DNA of 64,000 nucleotides from JABDJX01 sp039942715 (GTDB lineage: Bacteria > Pseudomonadota > Alphaproteobacteria > Rhodobacterales > Rhodobacteraceae): the NCBI GenBank assembly GCA_039942715.1, contig JBDVBY010000006.1:682001-746000 (forward strand), read 5' to 3'. The notes below the pieces were generated by a model, which was not told where the DNA came from, ran no database searches, and worked only from the letters and a program-made list of their open reading frames with translations. A program made the translations under genes and the position numbers. Positions 8,957-17,326 of the stretch are shown here, one piece after another. The first letter of the stretch is position 1, and each line of letters opens with the position of its first letter.

Positions 8957-10084
8957 ATGAGCCACCCCATCCACAATCTGCAACGCGCCCTGCCCTTTTG
9001 GGCATCGCTTGGCTTACTTCCAGCAGTCGCAGTCGCAGCGCTCTATGGCGGATGGGCGCTTCTGGTGCCCTCGCTCTACGCATGGGTCCTATTCAGTGCT
9101 CTTGACGTTTTCAAAGGACTAAACTTCGAAAACCCGGACACTGAAACACCCGACAGCGATCTGTTTTGGTACAAACTCATCACGTTGATCTGGGCACCTC
9201 TGCAAGCCATCACGCTCTTTGCTACACTTGCCTACATCACCGATGCCGCACACCTCGTGTGGTGGGAGAAAATGGGCGTCGCCTTCGGTCTTGGCATCCT
9301 TTCCGGCACCATCGGAATCGTCTACGCGCACGAGTTGATGCACCAGCAATCACGACTTGAACGCTGGCTTGGCGATATCCTGATGGCCATGGCCCAATAC
9401 GGCCACTTCCGCTCGGAACATATGCTGGTCCACCACCGCTATGTCGCCACCCCGCGCGATGCAGTGACTGCGCGATACAACGAAGGCTTTCACCGCTTTT
9501 TCGCCCGCGTCCTTCCCGGCTCGCTCCGTTCCGCTTGGCACGCAGAGGCTGAGCGGTTGGCGAAACGGCAACGCCCAATGTGGCACCCATCAAACCCTTT
9601 CTGGCGCTACGCCGCCCTGCAAGCCGCCTTCCTGATCCTCGCTATCGCAGTAGGAGGGTTCACTGGTCTCGCCCTATACGTTTTCGCCGCATTCACCGCC
9701 ATTTGGCAGCTAGAGTTGGTCAACTACGTCGAACACTACGGCCTCACCCGCAAACACCTCGGCGATGGTAAATACGAACACCAGCAACTCCATCACAGCT
9801 GGAACGCCGCACATCGCGCCACAAACTGGCTTCTCATCAATCTGCAACGTCACTCGGATCATCACGTAAGACCCGACCGCCGCTTCCCGGTCCTGCAAAC
9901 CTATGGACCAGACCAAGCGCCGCAATTGCCATACGGTTATTCGGTCATGACAACACTTGCGATGATCCCGCCGCTGTGGCGCCGCCGCATGAACCCGCGC
10001 GTGCGGCACTGGCGCAAACAGCACTACCCTCACATCACCGACTGGAACGCCTACAACAAAGGCACCAACCCACATCCTGCATAA
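8957..10084 (+). CDS. alkB: Alkane 1-monooxygenase, integral-membrane diiron hydroxylase
   Basis: Hydroxylates the terminal carbon of alkanes using O2 and electrons from rubredoxin, in the cytoplasmic membrane. All four AlkB signatures are present: HELMH (125-129), EHMLVHH (154-160), NYVEHYGL (256-263) and LQRHSDHH (296-303), so the eight or nine diiron histidines are intact. Hydrophobic segments alternate with them as in AlkB. The length of 375 residues is normal. No rubredoxin or rubredoxin reductase gene is adjacent, so electron donors would come from elsewhere. A strong GC hairpin ends the transcript at 10140-10156. Confidence 0.95.
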   Translation: MSHPIHNLQRALPFWASLGLLPAVAVAALYGGWALLVPSLYAWVLFSALDVFKGLNFENPDTETPDSDLFWYKLITLIWAPLQAITLFATLAYITDAAHLVWWEKMGVAFGLGILSGTIGIVYAHELMHQQSRLERWLGDILMAMAQYGHFRSEHMLVHHRYVATPRDAVTARYNEGFHRFFARVLPGSLRSAWHAEAERLAKRQRPMWHPSNPFWRYAALQAAFLILAIAVGGFTGLALYVFAAFTAIWQLELVNYVEHYGLTRKHLGDGKYEHQQLHHSWNAAHRATNWLLINLQRHSDHHVRPDRRFPVLQTYGPDQAPQLPYGYSVMTTLAMIPPLWRRRMNPRVRHWRKQHYPHITDWNAYNKGTNPHPA

Positions 10085-10132
10085 TCAAACGATAATTTGA
10101 CTAAAACTGCATATTGTTGGCTTATGAATATC

Positions 10133-10165
10133 CCGGGGTCCGGGGCAGAGCCCCGGTTCTGTTTC
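10133..10165 (+). terminator. Terminator or attenuator between alkB and tdh
   Basis: CCGGGGC AGA GCCCCGG (10140-10156) forms a 7-bp perfect stem with a 3-nt loop, followed by TTCTGTTTC. An alternative arm CCGGGG at 10133-10138 can compete for the same 3' arm, as in an attenuator. It ends the alkB transcript and stands 46 nt before the tdh start. Similar GC-rich hairpins are common between roseobacter genes. Confidence 0.65.
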
Positions 10166-10202
10166 ACACGCTCCATTGCGGAACATCTTGATGACCAACC
10201 AA

Positions 10203-11228
10203 ATGAAAGCACTGGCCAAAACCAAGCCCGCACCGGGACTGGACATGACCCATGCGCCAGTCCCAGAAATTGGCCCCGACGATGTGCTGATCCGCGTCAA
10301 CAAAACCGGTATCTGCGGCACTGATATCCACATCTGGGACTGGGACGACTGGGCCGCCAAAACTGTCCCCGTCCCGCTTATCACCGGTCATGAATTCGCA
10401 GGCGAAATCGTCGAACTGGGCCGCAACGTCACCGACCTGACCCTCGGTCAGCGCGTCAGCGGCGAAGGTCACCTGATCGGCAAACACTCTCGCCAGTCGC
10501 GTTCGGGCAAGTTCCACCTTGATCCCGAAACCCGCGGCATTGGTGTGAACGAACAAGGCGCGTTCGCCGAATACCTCAAGCTCCCTGCCTTCAACGCTGT
10601 GCCCCTGCCCGACGCGATTGACGACGAAATCGGTGCAATTCTCGACCCGCTTGGCAACGCCGTACACACCGCCCTCAGCTTTGATCTGGTCGGCGAAGAC
10701 GTCTTGATCACAGGCGCAGGACCCATCGGCATCATGGCTGCCGCCGTTGCGCGTCATGTGGGCGCGCGCCATATCGTCGTGACTGACATTAACCCGGATC
10801 GTCTCGCGCTGGCCGAAAAGGTAACAAGCGTTGAAACCGTCAATGTGGCCACCGAAGATCTGAACGACACCATCGCCCGCCTGGGAATGAAACAGGGCTT
10901 TGATGTCGGCCTTGAGATGTCGGGCAACCAACGCGCCCTTGACCAGATGGTCGAAGCGATGACGATGGGCGGCAAAATCGCCATGCTTGGCATTCCACCC
11001 GGCAAATCCCCTGTCGACTGGTCGCGCATCGTGTTCAAGGCACTAACCATCAAAGGCGTCTACGGGCGCGAGATTTTCGAGACGTGGTACAAGATGATCG
11101 CGATGCTCGAAAACGGCCTCGACGTGCGCGCCGTCATCACCCACCGCATGCACGCAGATGAGTATGTACAAGGTTTCGAGACCATGAAATCCGGCACCTC
11201 AGGCAAAATCGTTTTGGATTGGAGATAG
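10203..11228 (+). CDS. tdh: L-threonine 3-dehydrogenase lacking the structural zinc cysteines
   Basis: Oxidises L-threonine to 2-amino-3-ketobutyrate with NAD+, the first step of threonine breakdown to glycine and acetyl-CoA. The ATG at 10203 gives 341 residues, the same as the E. coli enzyme, and starts MKALAKTKP like it; in-frame TTG 10176 and ATG 10191 lie upstream. Catalytic zinc ligands are present (Cys38 in ICGTD, His63-Glu64 in TGHE), and the Rossmann loop is GAGPIGIMAAA. The structural zinc cysteines of MDR enzymes (93, 96, 99 and 107 in E. coli) are Gly93, Ser96, Ser99 and Asp107 here, so this site cannot bind zinc. The 3' end is followed by a tiny membrane protein and an aldolase. 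Confidence 0.95.
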   Translation: MKALAKTKPAPGLDMTHAPVPEIGPDDVLIRVNKTGICGTDIHIWDWDDWAAKTVPVPLITGHEFAGEIVELGRNVTDLTLGQRVSGEGHLIGKHSRQSRSGKFHLDPETRGIGVNEQGAFAEYLKLPAFNAVPLPDAIDDEIGAILDPLGNAVHTALSFDLVGEDVLITGAGPIGIMAAAVARHVGARHIVVTDINPDRLALAEKVTSVETVNVATEDLNDTIARLGMKQGFDVGLEMSGNQRALDQMVEAMTMGGKIAMLGIPPGKSPVDWSRIVFKALTIKGVYGREIFETWYKMIAMLENGLDVRAVITHRMHADEYVQGFETMKSGTSGKIVLDWR

Positions 11229-11232
11229 TGTC

Positions 11233-11313
11233 ATGAGCGACATTCTGCTTTGGATCGTCATTTTCGTCGTGTTCTTTTTCGGCTTTCGCTGGCTGCAAAA
11301 CAGGAAGAAATGA
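11233..11313 (+). CDS. 26-residue single-span membrane protein
   Basis: A very short ORF reading MSDILLWIVIFVVFFFGFRWLQNRKK. It is one hydrophobic helix with aromatic-rich centre and a positively charged C-terminal tail, the form of small inner-membrane proteins with N-out or N-in single pass. It starts 5 nt after tdh and ends 2 nt before the aldolase start, and its 3' end contains the aldolase ribosome site AGGAAG. The tight packing and the protein-like composition suggest it is translated. No family could be recognised. Confidence 0.6.
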   Translation: MSDILLWIVIFVVFFFGFRWLQNRKK

Positions 11314-11315
11314 CC

Positions 11316-12074
11316 ATGATGACCTTTAAAGAACGGCTTCAAGGCACCGACCGTTTAACTGCCCACATCGTCAACATCCCCTCCGCCACCGTTACCCAAG
11401 CCATCGCTGCGGCTGGTGCAGATGCGGTGATCGTCGATTTTGAACACGGTGCGATCGATCACGCCTCGGCGCACGCCATGATCGCCGCGACCGCTGGCAC
11501 AAATTGTGCACCTCTCGTGCGGGTTGCTGAAAATGACACGGCGCAAGTCAAACGCGTGCTTGATCTGGGCGCGGAAGGCGTCGTTTTTCCACTGATACGT
11601 TCAGCTGAAGAGGCCCAGCGCGCCGTCGCCTCCTTGCATTACCCTCCAAACGGCAATCGCGGTTTCGGCCCCTTTATGGCGCACGCCCGCTGGGGCATTC
11701 CGTTGATGGACTACCGCGAGGCCGTCGACGACAAAGTTGTCTGTTGCCTGCTGATCGAAACCCGCGACGCCGTTGAAAACATCGACGCCATCTGCGCCGT
11801 CCCCGGCATCGATCTGATCATTCCGGCAACCTTTGATCTGTCCACAGATCTTGGCGTCTCAGGCCAGTTCGACCACCCTGATCTGCACGCCGCTTTGACC
11901 AAGATCGAAGACGCCACTAGCGCCGCAAACATCCCCCTTGGCGCAGTTTGTCTTGCCGAAGCGCAGGCACAGACGCTCATCGCAAAAGGCTACCGCGTCT
12001 TTTGCGGTTTTGATCTGATCTGGATGGGGGCCAAGGCAGCCGAAGTGCAGGAATGGATCAGCACGTCCGATTAG
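11316..12074 (+). CDS. HpcH/HpaI family aldolase
   Basis: About 252 residues of the class II pyruvate aldolase family (4-hydroxy-2-oxoheptanedioate or 2-dehydro-3-deoxyglucarate aldolase). It shows VIVDFEHGAID, the general-base and metal region, then NGNRGFGPF with the conserved arginine, the metal ligand glutamate in CLLIETRDAV, and IDLIIPATFDLSTDLG, where the family more often has GPNDL. Start: ATG 11316 lies 8 nt after AGGAAG; the in-frame ATG at 11310 is too close. It follows tdh and the small membrane protein, so it is probably cotranscribed. It would split a 2-keto-3-deoxy or 4-hydroxy-2-oxo acid into pyruvate and an aldehyde; the substrate is unknown. Confidence 0.88.
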   Translation: MMTFKERLQGTDRLTAHIVNIPSATVTQAIAAAGADAVIVDFEHGAIDHASAHAMIAATAGTNCAPLVRVAENDTAQVKRVLDLGAEGVVFPLIRSAEEAQRAVASLHYPPNGNRGFGPFMAHARWGIPLMDYREAVDDKVVCCLLIETRDAVENIDAICAVPGIDLIIPATFDLSTDLGVSGQFDHPDLHAALTKIEDATSAANIPLGAVCLAEAQAQTLIAKGYRVFCGFDLIWMGAKAAEVQEWISTSD

Positions 12075-12901
12075 AACGCCCCGTATCGCTGCCGATGAAC
12101 CTCGTACAACAGCAGGCTGCCCGCGACACCAAGGTTCAGGGATTCTGTGCCTTCCAGCATTGGGATGCGCACGAAGTGATTGCACAAACCCTTTTGCAGC
12201 TTGCTTAACCCTTTGCGCTCTTCACCCAACACAAGCAACGGCGCACGCTCCGGGCAAACGAACCCATGTAGGTCATCGCGCGCTGCTGGCGTCGCCCCGA
12301 TCACCGGGCTTTTGGTTTGCGCGATCCAGTCCTGCAACGCCTCCTTATGCGTGCGCACGAAAATCTGTTGAAAGACTGAGCCCATCGCAGCGCGGATCAC
12401 CGCAGGCGCATACGGGTCCACATTGGGGCCGATCAGGATAAACCCTGCGCCTCCCGCAGCACTGGAAGATCGGATCAACGTACCAAAGTTCCCCGCCGAC
12501 TGTACCTGTTCCAGTACAATCCAGCACATGTGCCGAGCTGGCAAAACATCCCGAAGCGGCATCCATCGTTGCCGCACCAGCGCCGCAACACCAGAGGCAC
12601 GTTTGGTGATCGACAACGTCCGAAACTCTTCGGGTGACACGGCCAACGTCGGCACACCGTCGCGCCGACCTTGTCGGACAAGCTTGCGCGCCAACGGATT
12701 GATCAACAGTTTTTCACTGTAAAAGACGTGCTCAAGGACAAATCCGGTATCAACAGCACGCACATAATTACGCACCCCTTCAACAAAGAACTGTCCACGT
12801 TTCTGTCTGTAACCGCGCTTTGTTTGCACCAGATGCGCGTCTTTCAATGCGGCAGCCCTTTGATCGGATGGGCTGCAATCCTTTGCGTTACGCGCAGGCA
12901 T
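12071..12901 (-). CDS. TrmH/SpoU family RNA 2'-O-methyltransferase
   Basis: 276 residues. The N-terminal substrate-binding domain reads LVQTKRGYRQKRGQFFVEGVRNYVRA, and the SPOUT knot domain shows ILVLEQVQSAGNFGTLIRSS-like CWIVLEQVQSAGNFGTLIRS (motif 1 with N-x-G-x-x-R), LVLGEERKGLS (motif 2) and IPMLEGTESLNLGVAGSLLLYE (motif 3). These are the AdoMet-binding and catalytic motifs of SpoU methyltransferases acting on tRNA or rRNA ribose. The target nucleotide is not predictable. Its stop overlaps the aldolase stop on the other strand. Confidence 0.92.
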   Translation of the reverse strand: MPARNAKDCSPSDQRAAALKDAHLVQTKRGYRQKRGQFFVEGVRNYVRAVDTGFVLEHVFYSEKLLINPLARKLVRQGRRDGVPTLAVSPEEFRTLSITKRASGVAALVRQRWMPLRDVLPARHMCWIVLEQVQSAGNFGTLIRSSSAAGGAGFILIGPNVDPYAPAVIRAAMGSVFQQIFVRTHKEALQDWIAQTKSPVIGATPAARDDLHGFVCPERAPLLVLGEERKGLSKLQKGLCNHFVRIPMLEGTESLNLGVAGSLLLYEVHRQRYGAF

Positions 12902-13037
12902 ACTCCGTCCTGGCCTGCGCCAAGCTGTTGGTCGTCGTTGATACTGTCATGAAAAGTGCGGAGCCGATCCGCTATGTGAATGATGCCCGTGTCCATAAAC
13001 CCTGTTAGCCAGAGTTGCACCAATAATTTGCGGGCGC

Positions 13038-13598
13038 CTAACCGCCTGCCTGCCACTGCATCACGGACTCCAGCGGATAAACCAGCATCAACACATTCAG
13101 CGCCAAGCCATCGCGCACCATGTACCCAACGCCCACCTCAGCGATGATCACAATCGCCACACTGGCCCAAACAGGCAATATGCGCGCCAAGGCAAAACCA
13201 ACCCACATCGCCACAATGTCAGCGACCGAATTCACCACGCTGTCGCCATAGTAGTCCAAACTGATCGTCACCGCGCGGTAACGCTCGATCACCGCTTCCG
13301 TATTCTCGACAATCTCCCACAGACATTCGATCACGGTCGCAATCGTCAAACGCCACCCAACACTCAACCGCCGCGCCACCAACCAAAGCGCCGCATAAAA
13401 GAGAATCCCATGCAGGATATGGCTGGGCGTGTACCAATCGCTCAAATGCTGTGAGTTCTCGCTCGACATCGTCTCGCCATGCCAAAGCTTGATCACGCCG
13501 CATTCGCAAATCGGCAAGCGGCCCATGTAAAGAAGAACAAAAGCCGTCAGGATCAGAAAAAGAAAGCTCAGAATGTAAGGTGTGTAACTGCGTGTCAT
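13038..13598 (-). CDS. DUF2585 integral membrane protein
   Basis: 186 residues with about five hydrophobic segments and the DUF2585 (UPF0314) features PICECGVIKLWHGETMSSENSQHLSDWYTPSHILHG and CLWEIVENTEAVIERYR. The latter carries conserved acidic residues and resembles membrane-bound enzymes, but no function is established. The family is common in alphaproteobacteria. It begins 41 nt downstream of the phosphoesterase on the same strand. The 136 nt between it and the TrmH gene hold no further gene that I can support. Confidence 0.85.
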   Translation of the reverse strand: MTRSYTPYILSFLFLILTAFVLLYMGRLPICECGVIKLWHGETMSSENSQHLSDWYTPSHILHGILFYAALWLVARRLSVGWRLTIATVIECLWEIVENTEAVIERYRAVTISLDYYGDSVVNSVADIVAMWVGFALARILPVWASVAIVIIAEVGVGYMVRDGLALNVLMLVYPLESVMQWQAGG

Positions 13599-13639
13599 GG
13601 GCCAAAGTCAATCACAGACACCCGCAACGCGCCAAGCCC

Positions 13640-14392
13640 TTATCGATCAGCGTAGTACTTGTCAGGCGAGCGCACTGGCTCCCGCCCTGCCTCGCTAAGC
13701 GCAAAACAAGCCCCGTCGTCAAACACAACAGGCACCAAGGGATTCCCCCAACCAGCACCGGTGTCGATATTGATCCGGTTGCCGTAATGCGTTGGTTCAT
13801 CCACCGGCGTGTGGCCATGAACAATCAACGCCTCGTGCGCGCCCATGTGCCACAGAAAATCATCGCGGATCCAAAGCAGGTCGTCTTCATCCTGTGCATC
13901 TAGCGGAAAGCCAGGGCGAATGCCCGCGTGCACAAAGATCATGCCCTCGGCGCGATGACTTGTCGGGCAGTTCTCGATAAATCGAACATGCGCCTCTGGC
14001 ACAGAGGCCCGTGCGCGGCTTGCAAAACTCTTGGCGCGCTCCAACGCACGTCGCTTCACACCGTAAGATTTCAGCGTCTCGGCCCCGCCCATCGTCGAAC
14101 TTTGCCAAGTCACACCGCGACGCAAATGCGAGTTCCGACCATCCCCACCTTGCAGGAAATCCAAGAACAGCTTGTCGTGATTGCCAAGCAGAACGATCCA
14201 GTCGTGACCGGCAGCAACACCACCGATCAGAAACTCAATCACACCCTTCGTCTGCGGGCCGCGATCAACGATATCACCCAAGTGAACCACACAAGGCGTC
14301 ACACCACGGGTCTGTGCGTCATCGGCGATCAGCGCGTGCGCTGCGATTAGCTTTTCAAGCTGTCCGTGAATATCGCCGATGGCATAGATCAT
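13640..14392 (-). CDS. Calcineurin-like metallophosphoesterase (PPP-type)
   Basis: 250 residues with the complete dimetal phosphoesterase signature: GDIHG (6-10), GDIVDRG, GNHD, then HAGIRPG and IVHGHTPVD. Proteins of this size resemble bacterial serine/threonine phosphatases and ApaH-like enzymes. Roseobacter members are annotated as serine/threonine protein phosphatases without proven substrate. It follows serA by 30 nt on the same strand and may be cotranscribed with serine biosynthesis, but no functional link is evident. Confidence 0.9.
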   Translation of the reverse strand: MIYAIGDIHGQLEKLIAAHALIADDAQTRGVTPCVVHLGDIVDRGPQTKGVIEFLIGGVAAGHDWIVLLGNHDKLFLDFLQGGDGRNSHLRRGVTWQSSTMGGAETLKSYGVKRRALERAKSFASRARASVPEAHVRFIENCPTSHRAEGMIFVHAGIRPGFPLDAQDEDDLLWIRDDFLWHMGAHEALIVHGHTPVDEPTHYGNRINIDTGAGWGNPLVPVVFDDGACFALSEAGREPVRSPDKYYADR

Positions 14393-14422
14393 AGGCCTAC
14401 CTAGGGGGGAGAGCGGTGCGCA

Positions 14423-16024
14423 TCAAGCAACATCGAACACCAATGGTTTCACTTGGGTAAACATCCCCGTAGCGTTCAGTTTATCGATCACCGCATTAGG
14501 CACAGGCTCATCGACATAAAGCAGGGCAATCGCGTCCTGCCCCTTTTCCGAACGGCCCAGCGTAAAGTTCGCGATATTCACCCCATTGTCGCCCATCGTG
14601 TTGCCCAAGGCACCGATAATACCCGGCACATCTTCGTTGGTGGTGTAAACCATATGCTCGCCCACTTCGGCATCAATCGTGATGCCTTTGATCTGGATAA
14701 AGCGTGGCTTTCCATCCGAGAAAACAGTGCCCGCAATAGAGCGCTCTCGCTTGTCCGTCTTAACAGTAAGCTTGATGTAACTATCGAAAACGCCTGTCTT
14801 TTCCTGCGTCGTGGTTGAACAATCGATACCACGGTCCTTGGCGATAACCGGGGCCGACACCATGTTCACCTCGGGGTTCGATGCCTTCAGGATACCCGCA
14901 ATAGCAGCCGCGTTCAGCGCCGCTGTTTTCATCTCTGCGACTTCACCATTGTAAAGAATGTTGATCGCCCGGATCGGCTCATCCGTCAGTTGCCCTACAA
15001 AGGACCCAAGGTGTCCAGCCAGCTTAACCCAAGGCGTCATGATCTTCGCCTCTTCTGCCGTCACCGACGGCATATTCAGCGCATTGGTGACAGCACCCGT
15101 CAGCAAGTAGTCAGACATCTGCTCGGCCACCTGAATGGCCACGTTTTCCTGCGCCTCGGTTGTTGCCGCCCCAAGATGAGGCGTCACAACCACATTGGGC
15201 AAACCAAACAACGGGCTCTCGGTCGCGGGCTCCACGGCAAAAACGTCAAACGCGGCACCCGCTACATGGCCCGCATTCAGCGCATCTGCCAAAGCCTCCT
15301 CATCAACCAATCCACCACGCGCACAGTTCACGATGCGCACGCCCTTTTTGGTTTTCGCCAAGTTTTCACGGCTCAGGATATTGCGCGTCCCGTCCACCAA
15401 CGGCGTGTGAAGCGTAATAAAGTCAGCGCGTGCCAGAAGCTCGTCCAGCTCAACTTTCTCAGCACCCTTCTCGGCGATTTTCTCATCGCTCAGCGTCGGA
15501 TCAAAGGCGACAACCTTCATCTTCAAACCAAGCGCGCGCTCTGCGACGATCCCGCCAATATTGCCAATCCCGATGATGCCCAACGTTTTGTTGGTCAACT
15601 CGGTGCCCATGAACTTGGACTTTTCCCATTTGCCCGCGTGGGTCGACGCACTTGCCTCGGGGATTTGGCGGGCAACAGCGAACATCATTGCAATCGCATG
15701 TTCAGCCGTGGTGATCATATTGCCAAACGGCGTGTTCATCACGATCACGCCCTTCTTTGAGGCGGAGACTTTGTCAATGTTATCGGTGCCAATGCCAGCA
15801 CGCGCGATCACCTTCAGGTTTTTCGCGTTCGCCAAAATTTTCTCGGTGACTTTGGTGGCCGAGCGGATCGCAAGACCGTCATAGTCACCGATCACCTCGG
15901 CCAGCCTGCCTTTGTCTTTGCCAAGGTCCGGTTCAAAAGTGACGTCAATGCCGCGATCGCGAAAGATCTGAACGGCGGTTTCTGAAAGCTTGTCGCTGAC
16001 AAGTACTTTGGGTTGCTGTTGCAT
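14423..16024 (-). CDS. serA: D-3-phosphoglycerate dehydrogenase
   Basis: First enzyme of the phosphorylated serine pathway (3-phosphoglycerate to 3-phosphohydroxypyruvate, NAD+). The 533-residue length is the long type with an added ASB domain and C-terminal ACT domain. Visible are the substrate segment ARAGIGTDNIDKVSASKKGVIV in two overlapping motifs, the nucleotide loop LGIIGIGNIGGIVAERA, the catalytic arginine in VNCARGGLVDEEAL, and the acid-base pair with His in PHLGAATTEAQENV. The ACT domain at the end (VPGIIGALGNTMGDNGVNIANFTLGR) is the usual serine-sensing module. It lies 91 nt downstream of serC with an 11-bp tandem repeat between them. Confidence 0.96.
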   Translation of the reverse strand: MQQQPKVLVSDKLSETAVQIFRDRGIDVTFEPDLGKDKGRLAEVIGDYDGLAIRSATKVTEKILANAKNLKVIARAGIGTDNIDKVSASKKGVIVMNTPFGNMITTAEHAIAMMFAVARQIPEASASTHAGKWEKSKFMGTELTNKTLGIIGIGNIGGIVAERALGLKMKVVAFDPTLSDEKIAEKGAEKVELDELLARADFITLHTPLVDGTRNILSRENLAKTKKGVRIVNCARGGLVDEEALADALNAGHVAGAAFDVFAVEPATESPLFGLPNVVVTPHLGAATTEAQENVAIQVAEQMSDYLLTGAVTNALNMPSVTAEEAKIMTPWVKLAGHLGSFVGQLTDEPIRAINILYNGEVAEMKTAALNAAAIAGILKASNPEVNMVSAPVIAKDRGIDCSTTTQEKTGVFDSYIKLTVKTDKRERSIAGTVFSDGKPRFIQIKGITIDAEVGEHMVYTTNEDVPGIIGALGNTMGDNGVNIANFTLGRSEKGQDAIALLYVDEPVPNAVIDKLNATGMFTQVKPLVFDVA

Positions 16025-16060
16025 GTTTTGTCCTTTGAGCGTTCGGTCGCACCTACGTGA

Positions 16061-16093
16061 TACCGACGTAATACCGACGCATTACCGACGTCG
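16061..16093. repeat. 11-bp tandem repeat between serC and serA
   Basis: Three consecutive 11-bp units, TACCGACGTAA, TACCGACGCAT and TACCGACGTCG, with a degenerate fourth before them (CTACGTGA). They share TACCGACG. The period of 11 puts one copy per helical turn. They lie in the 91-nt gap of the serC-serA operon, 37-69 nt upstream of the serA ATG. Confidence 0.7.
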
Positions 16094-16115
16094 GACATAT
16101 GGGTTTTTTTTCGGG

Positions 16116-17270
16116 TTAAGCGGCTTGGGAGAGTGCAGCGATTTCAGCTTCAAACGCCCAATCCAGCCAAGGCATCAGCGCCTCAAGATCAGACGTTTCA
16201 ACCGTCGCACCACACCAGATGCGAAGCCCTGCAGGCGCATCGCGATAAGCACCCACATCCAGCGCAACACCTTCATTTTCAAGCCGTTTTGCAATGGCTT
16301 TGGCAAAGGTAGCACCGTCCGTAATCCGCGCATCGGTGAACTTCACACAAACGCTGCTATTCGACCAAGTCTCTGGATCTTCGGCCAAATTTTCGATCCA
16401 AGCGTGGCTTGCACAGAAATCATGAATGACCTTCGCGTTTGCATCCGCCCGCGCAATCAGCCCTGTAAGACCGCCCACACTTTCAGCCCACGCCAACGCG
16501 TTCAGATAGTCCTCAACGCACAGCATAGACGGCGTATTGATCGTCGCCCCTTCAAAGATACCACTGATGATCTTGCCACCTTTGGTCAGGCGAAAAATCT
16601 TCGGCAAAGGCCACGCGGGCGTGTAACTCTCAAGCCGTGCAACCGCCCTTGGCGAAAGGATAATCATCCCATGCGCCGCCTCACCTCCCAATACTTTTTG
16701 CCACGAATAGGTGACCACATCTAAGCGATCCCAAGGCAAATCCTGCGCAAAAGCCGCCGAAGTTGCATCACAAATCGTCAGCCCTTCGCGATCGCTCGGA
16801 ATGTCAAATGACGCAGGCACACGCACACCGCTCGTGGTACCGTTCCAGGTGAAAACAACATCGGCGTTCCAATCAACAGCAGCCAGATCAACGAGCTGCC
16901 CATAATCTGCAGTGGTCACTTTCGCATCCAAGTTCAGCTGCTTAACCACATCGGTGACCCAACCAACGCCAAAACTTTCCCAAGCCAACATCTCGACAGG
17001 ACGCGCGCCCAGCAGGTTCCACATCGCCATCTCAACAGCACCGGTATCTGACGCGGGCACGATGCCGATCAGATAATCGCTCGGCACCCCAAGAATTTCG
17101 CGGGTGTTCTCAATGGCCGCCTTGAGCTTGGCCTTGCCAACGGCAGCACGGTGCGAACGCCCTAATGGCGCGTCGTTAAGGTTTTTAAGCGAAAATGTAG
17201 GTGGCTTGGCACAAGGGCCAGACGAAAAACGCGGGTTATCCGGCCGCGTTGCCGGTTTTAAAGTATCCAT
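16116..17270 (-). CDS. serC: Phosphoserine aminotransferase
   Basis: PLP enzyme converting 3-phosphohydroxypyruvate and glutamate to phosphoserine, second step of serine synthesis; it may also serve in pyridoxine synthesis. The protein starts MDTLKPATRPDNPRFSSGPCAKPP, typical of alphaproteobacterial SerC. The PLP lysine is in SYSWQKVLGGEAAHG, and FTWNGTTSGVRVP is the conserved cofactor region. I chose the ATG at 17270 because GGAAGG stands at proper distance in the leader and the family starts here; the frame stays open upstream to 17321 through the leader. The gene is separated from its presumed native promoter by the island insertion at 17299-17321. Confidence 0.96.
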   Translation of the reverse strand: MDTLKPATRPDNPRFSSGPCAKPPTFSLKNLNDAPLGRSHRAAVGKAKLKAAIENTREILGVPSDYLIGIVPASDTGAVEMAMWNLLGARPVEMLAWESFGVGWVTDVVKQLNLDAKVTTADYGQLVDLAAVDWNADVVFTWNGTTSGVRVPASFDIPSDREGLTICDATSAAFAQDLPWDRLDVVTYSWQKVLGGEAAHGMIILSPRAVARLESYTPAWPLPKIFRLTKGGKIISGIFEGATINTPSMLCVEDYLNALAWAESVGGLTGLIARADANAKVIHDFCASHAWIENLAEDPETWSNSSVCVKFTDARITDGATFAKAIAKRLENEGVALDVGAYRDAPAGLRIWCGATVETSDLEALMPWLDWAFEAEIAALSQAA

Positions 17271-17321
17271 CAATGGATATCCTTCCAGATATTCGCCTCT
17301 CGTTGGGGAGAGGTGTCCCAC
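17271..17321 (-). ncRNA. serC leader (5' UTR with two hairpins, serC-motif-like)
   Basis: On the minus strand the serC leader holds hairpin 1, CCTCTC-CCCAAC-GAGAGG (17313 down to 17296), and hairpin 2, ATATC-TGGAAG-GATAT (17292 down to 17277), whose loop presents the GGAAG ribosome site. A further dyad TATCCAT/ATGGATA (17264-17279) includes the start codon. An alphaproteobacterial serC leader RNA motif is known as a structured 5' UTR upstream of serC, and this element fits in place and form. The 5' half is exactly the island repeat. The function, likely expression control, is inferred. Confidence 0.7.
17299..17321. repeat. Left attachment repeat (attL core) of the island
   Basis: 23-bp sequence starting CTCGTTGGGGAGAGG and ending TGTCCCAC, identical to 30655-30677 in direct orientation. 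Identity breaks at both ends (T versus C on the left, A versus C on the right). It coincides with hairpin 1 of the serC leader. Confidence 0.88.
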
Positions 17322-17326
17322 AGAAG

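Noticed and set aside
12844..13056. 70-codon minus-strand frame between DUF2585 and the TrmH gene
   Set aside because: Overlaps the start of the TrmH gene and has no family pattern or base bias in favour.
14990..15760. 256-codon plus-strand frame inside serA
   Set aside because: Entirely antisense to a clear, complete serA; rich in His and Arg as is typical of shadow frames in GC-rich DNA.
16061..16093. CRISPR-like repeat array
   Set aside because: The units are 11 bp and directly adjacent, with no spacers and no cas genes.
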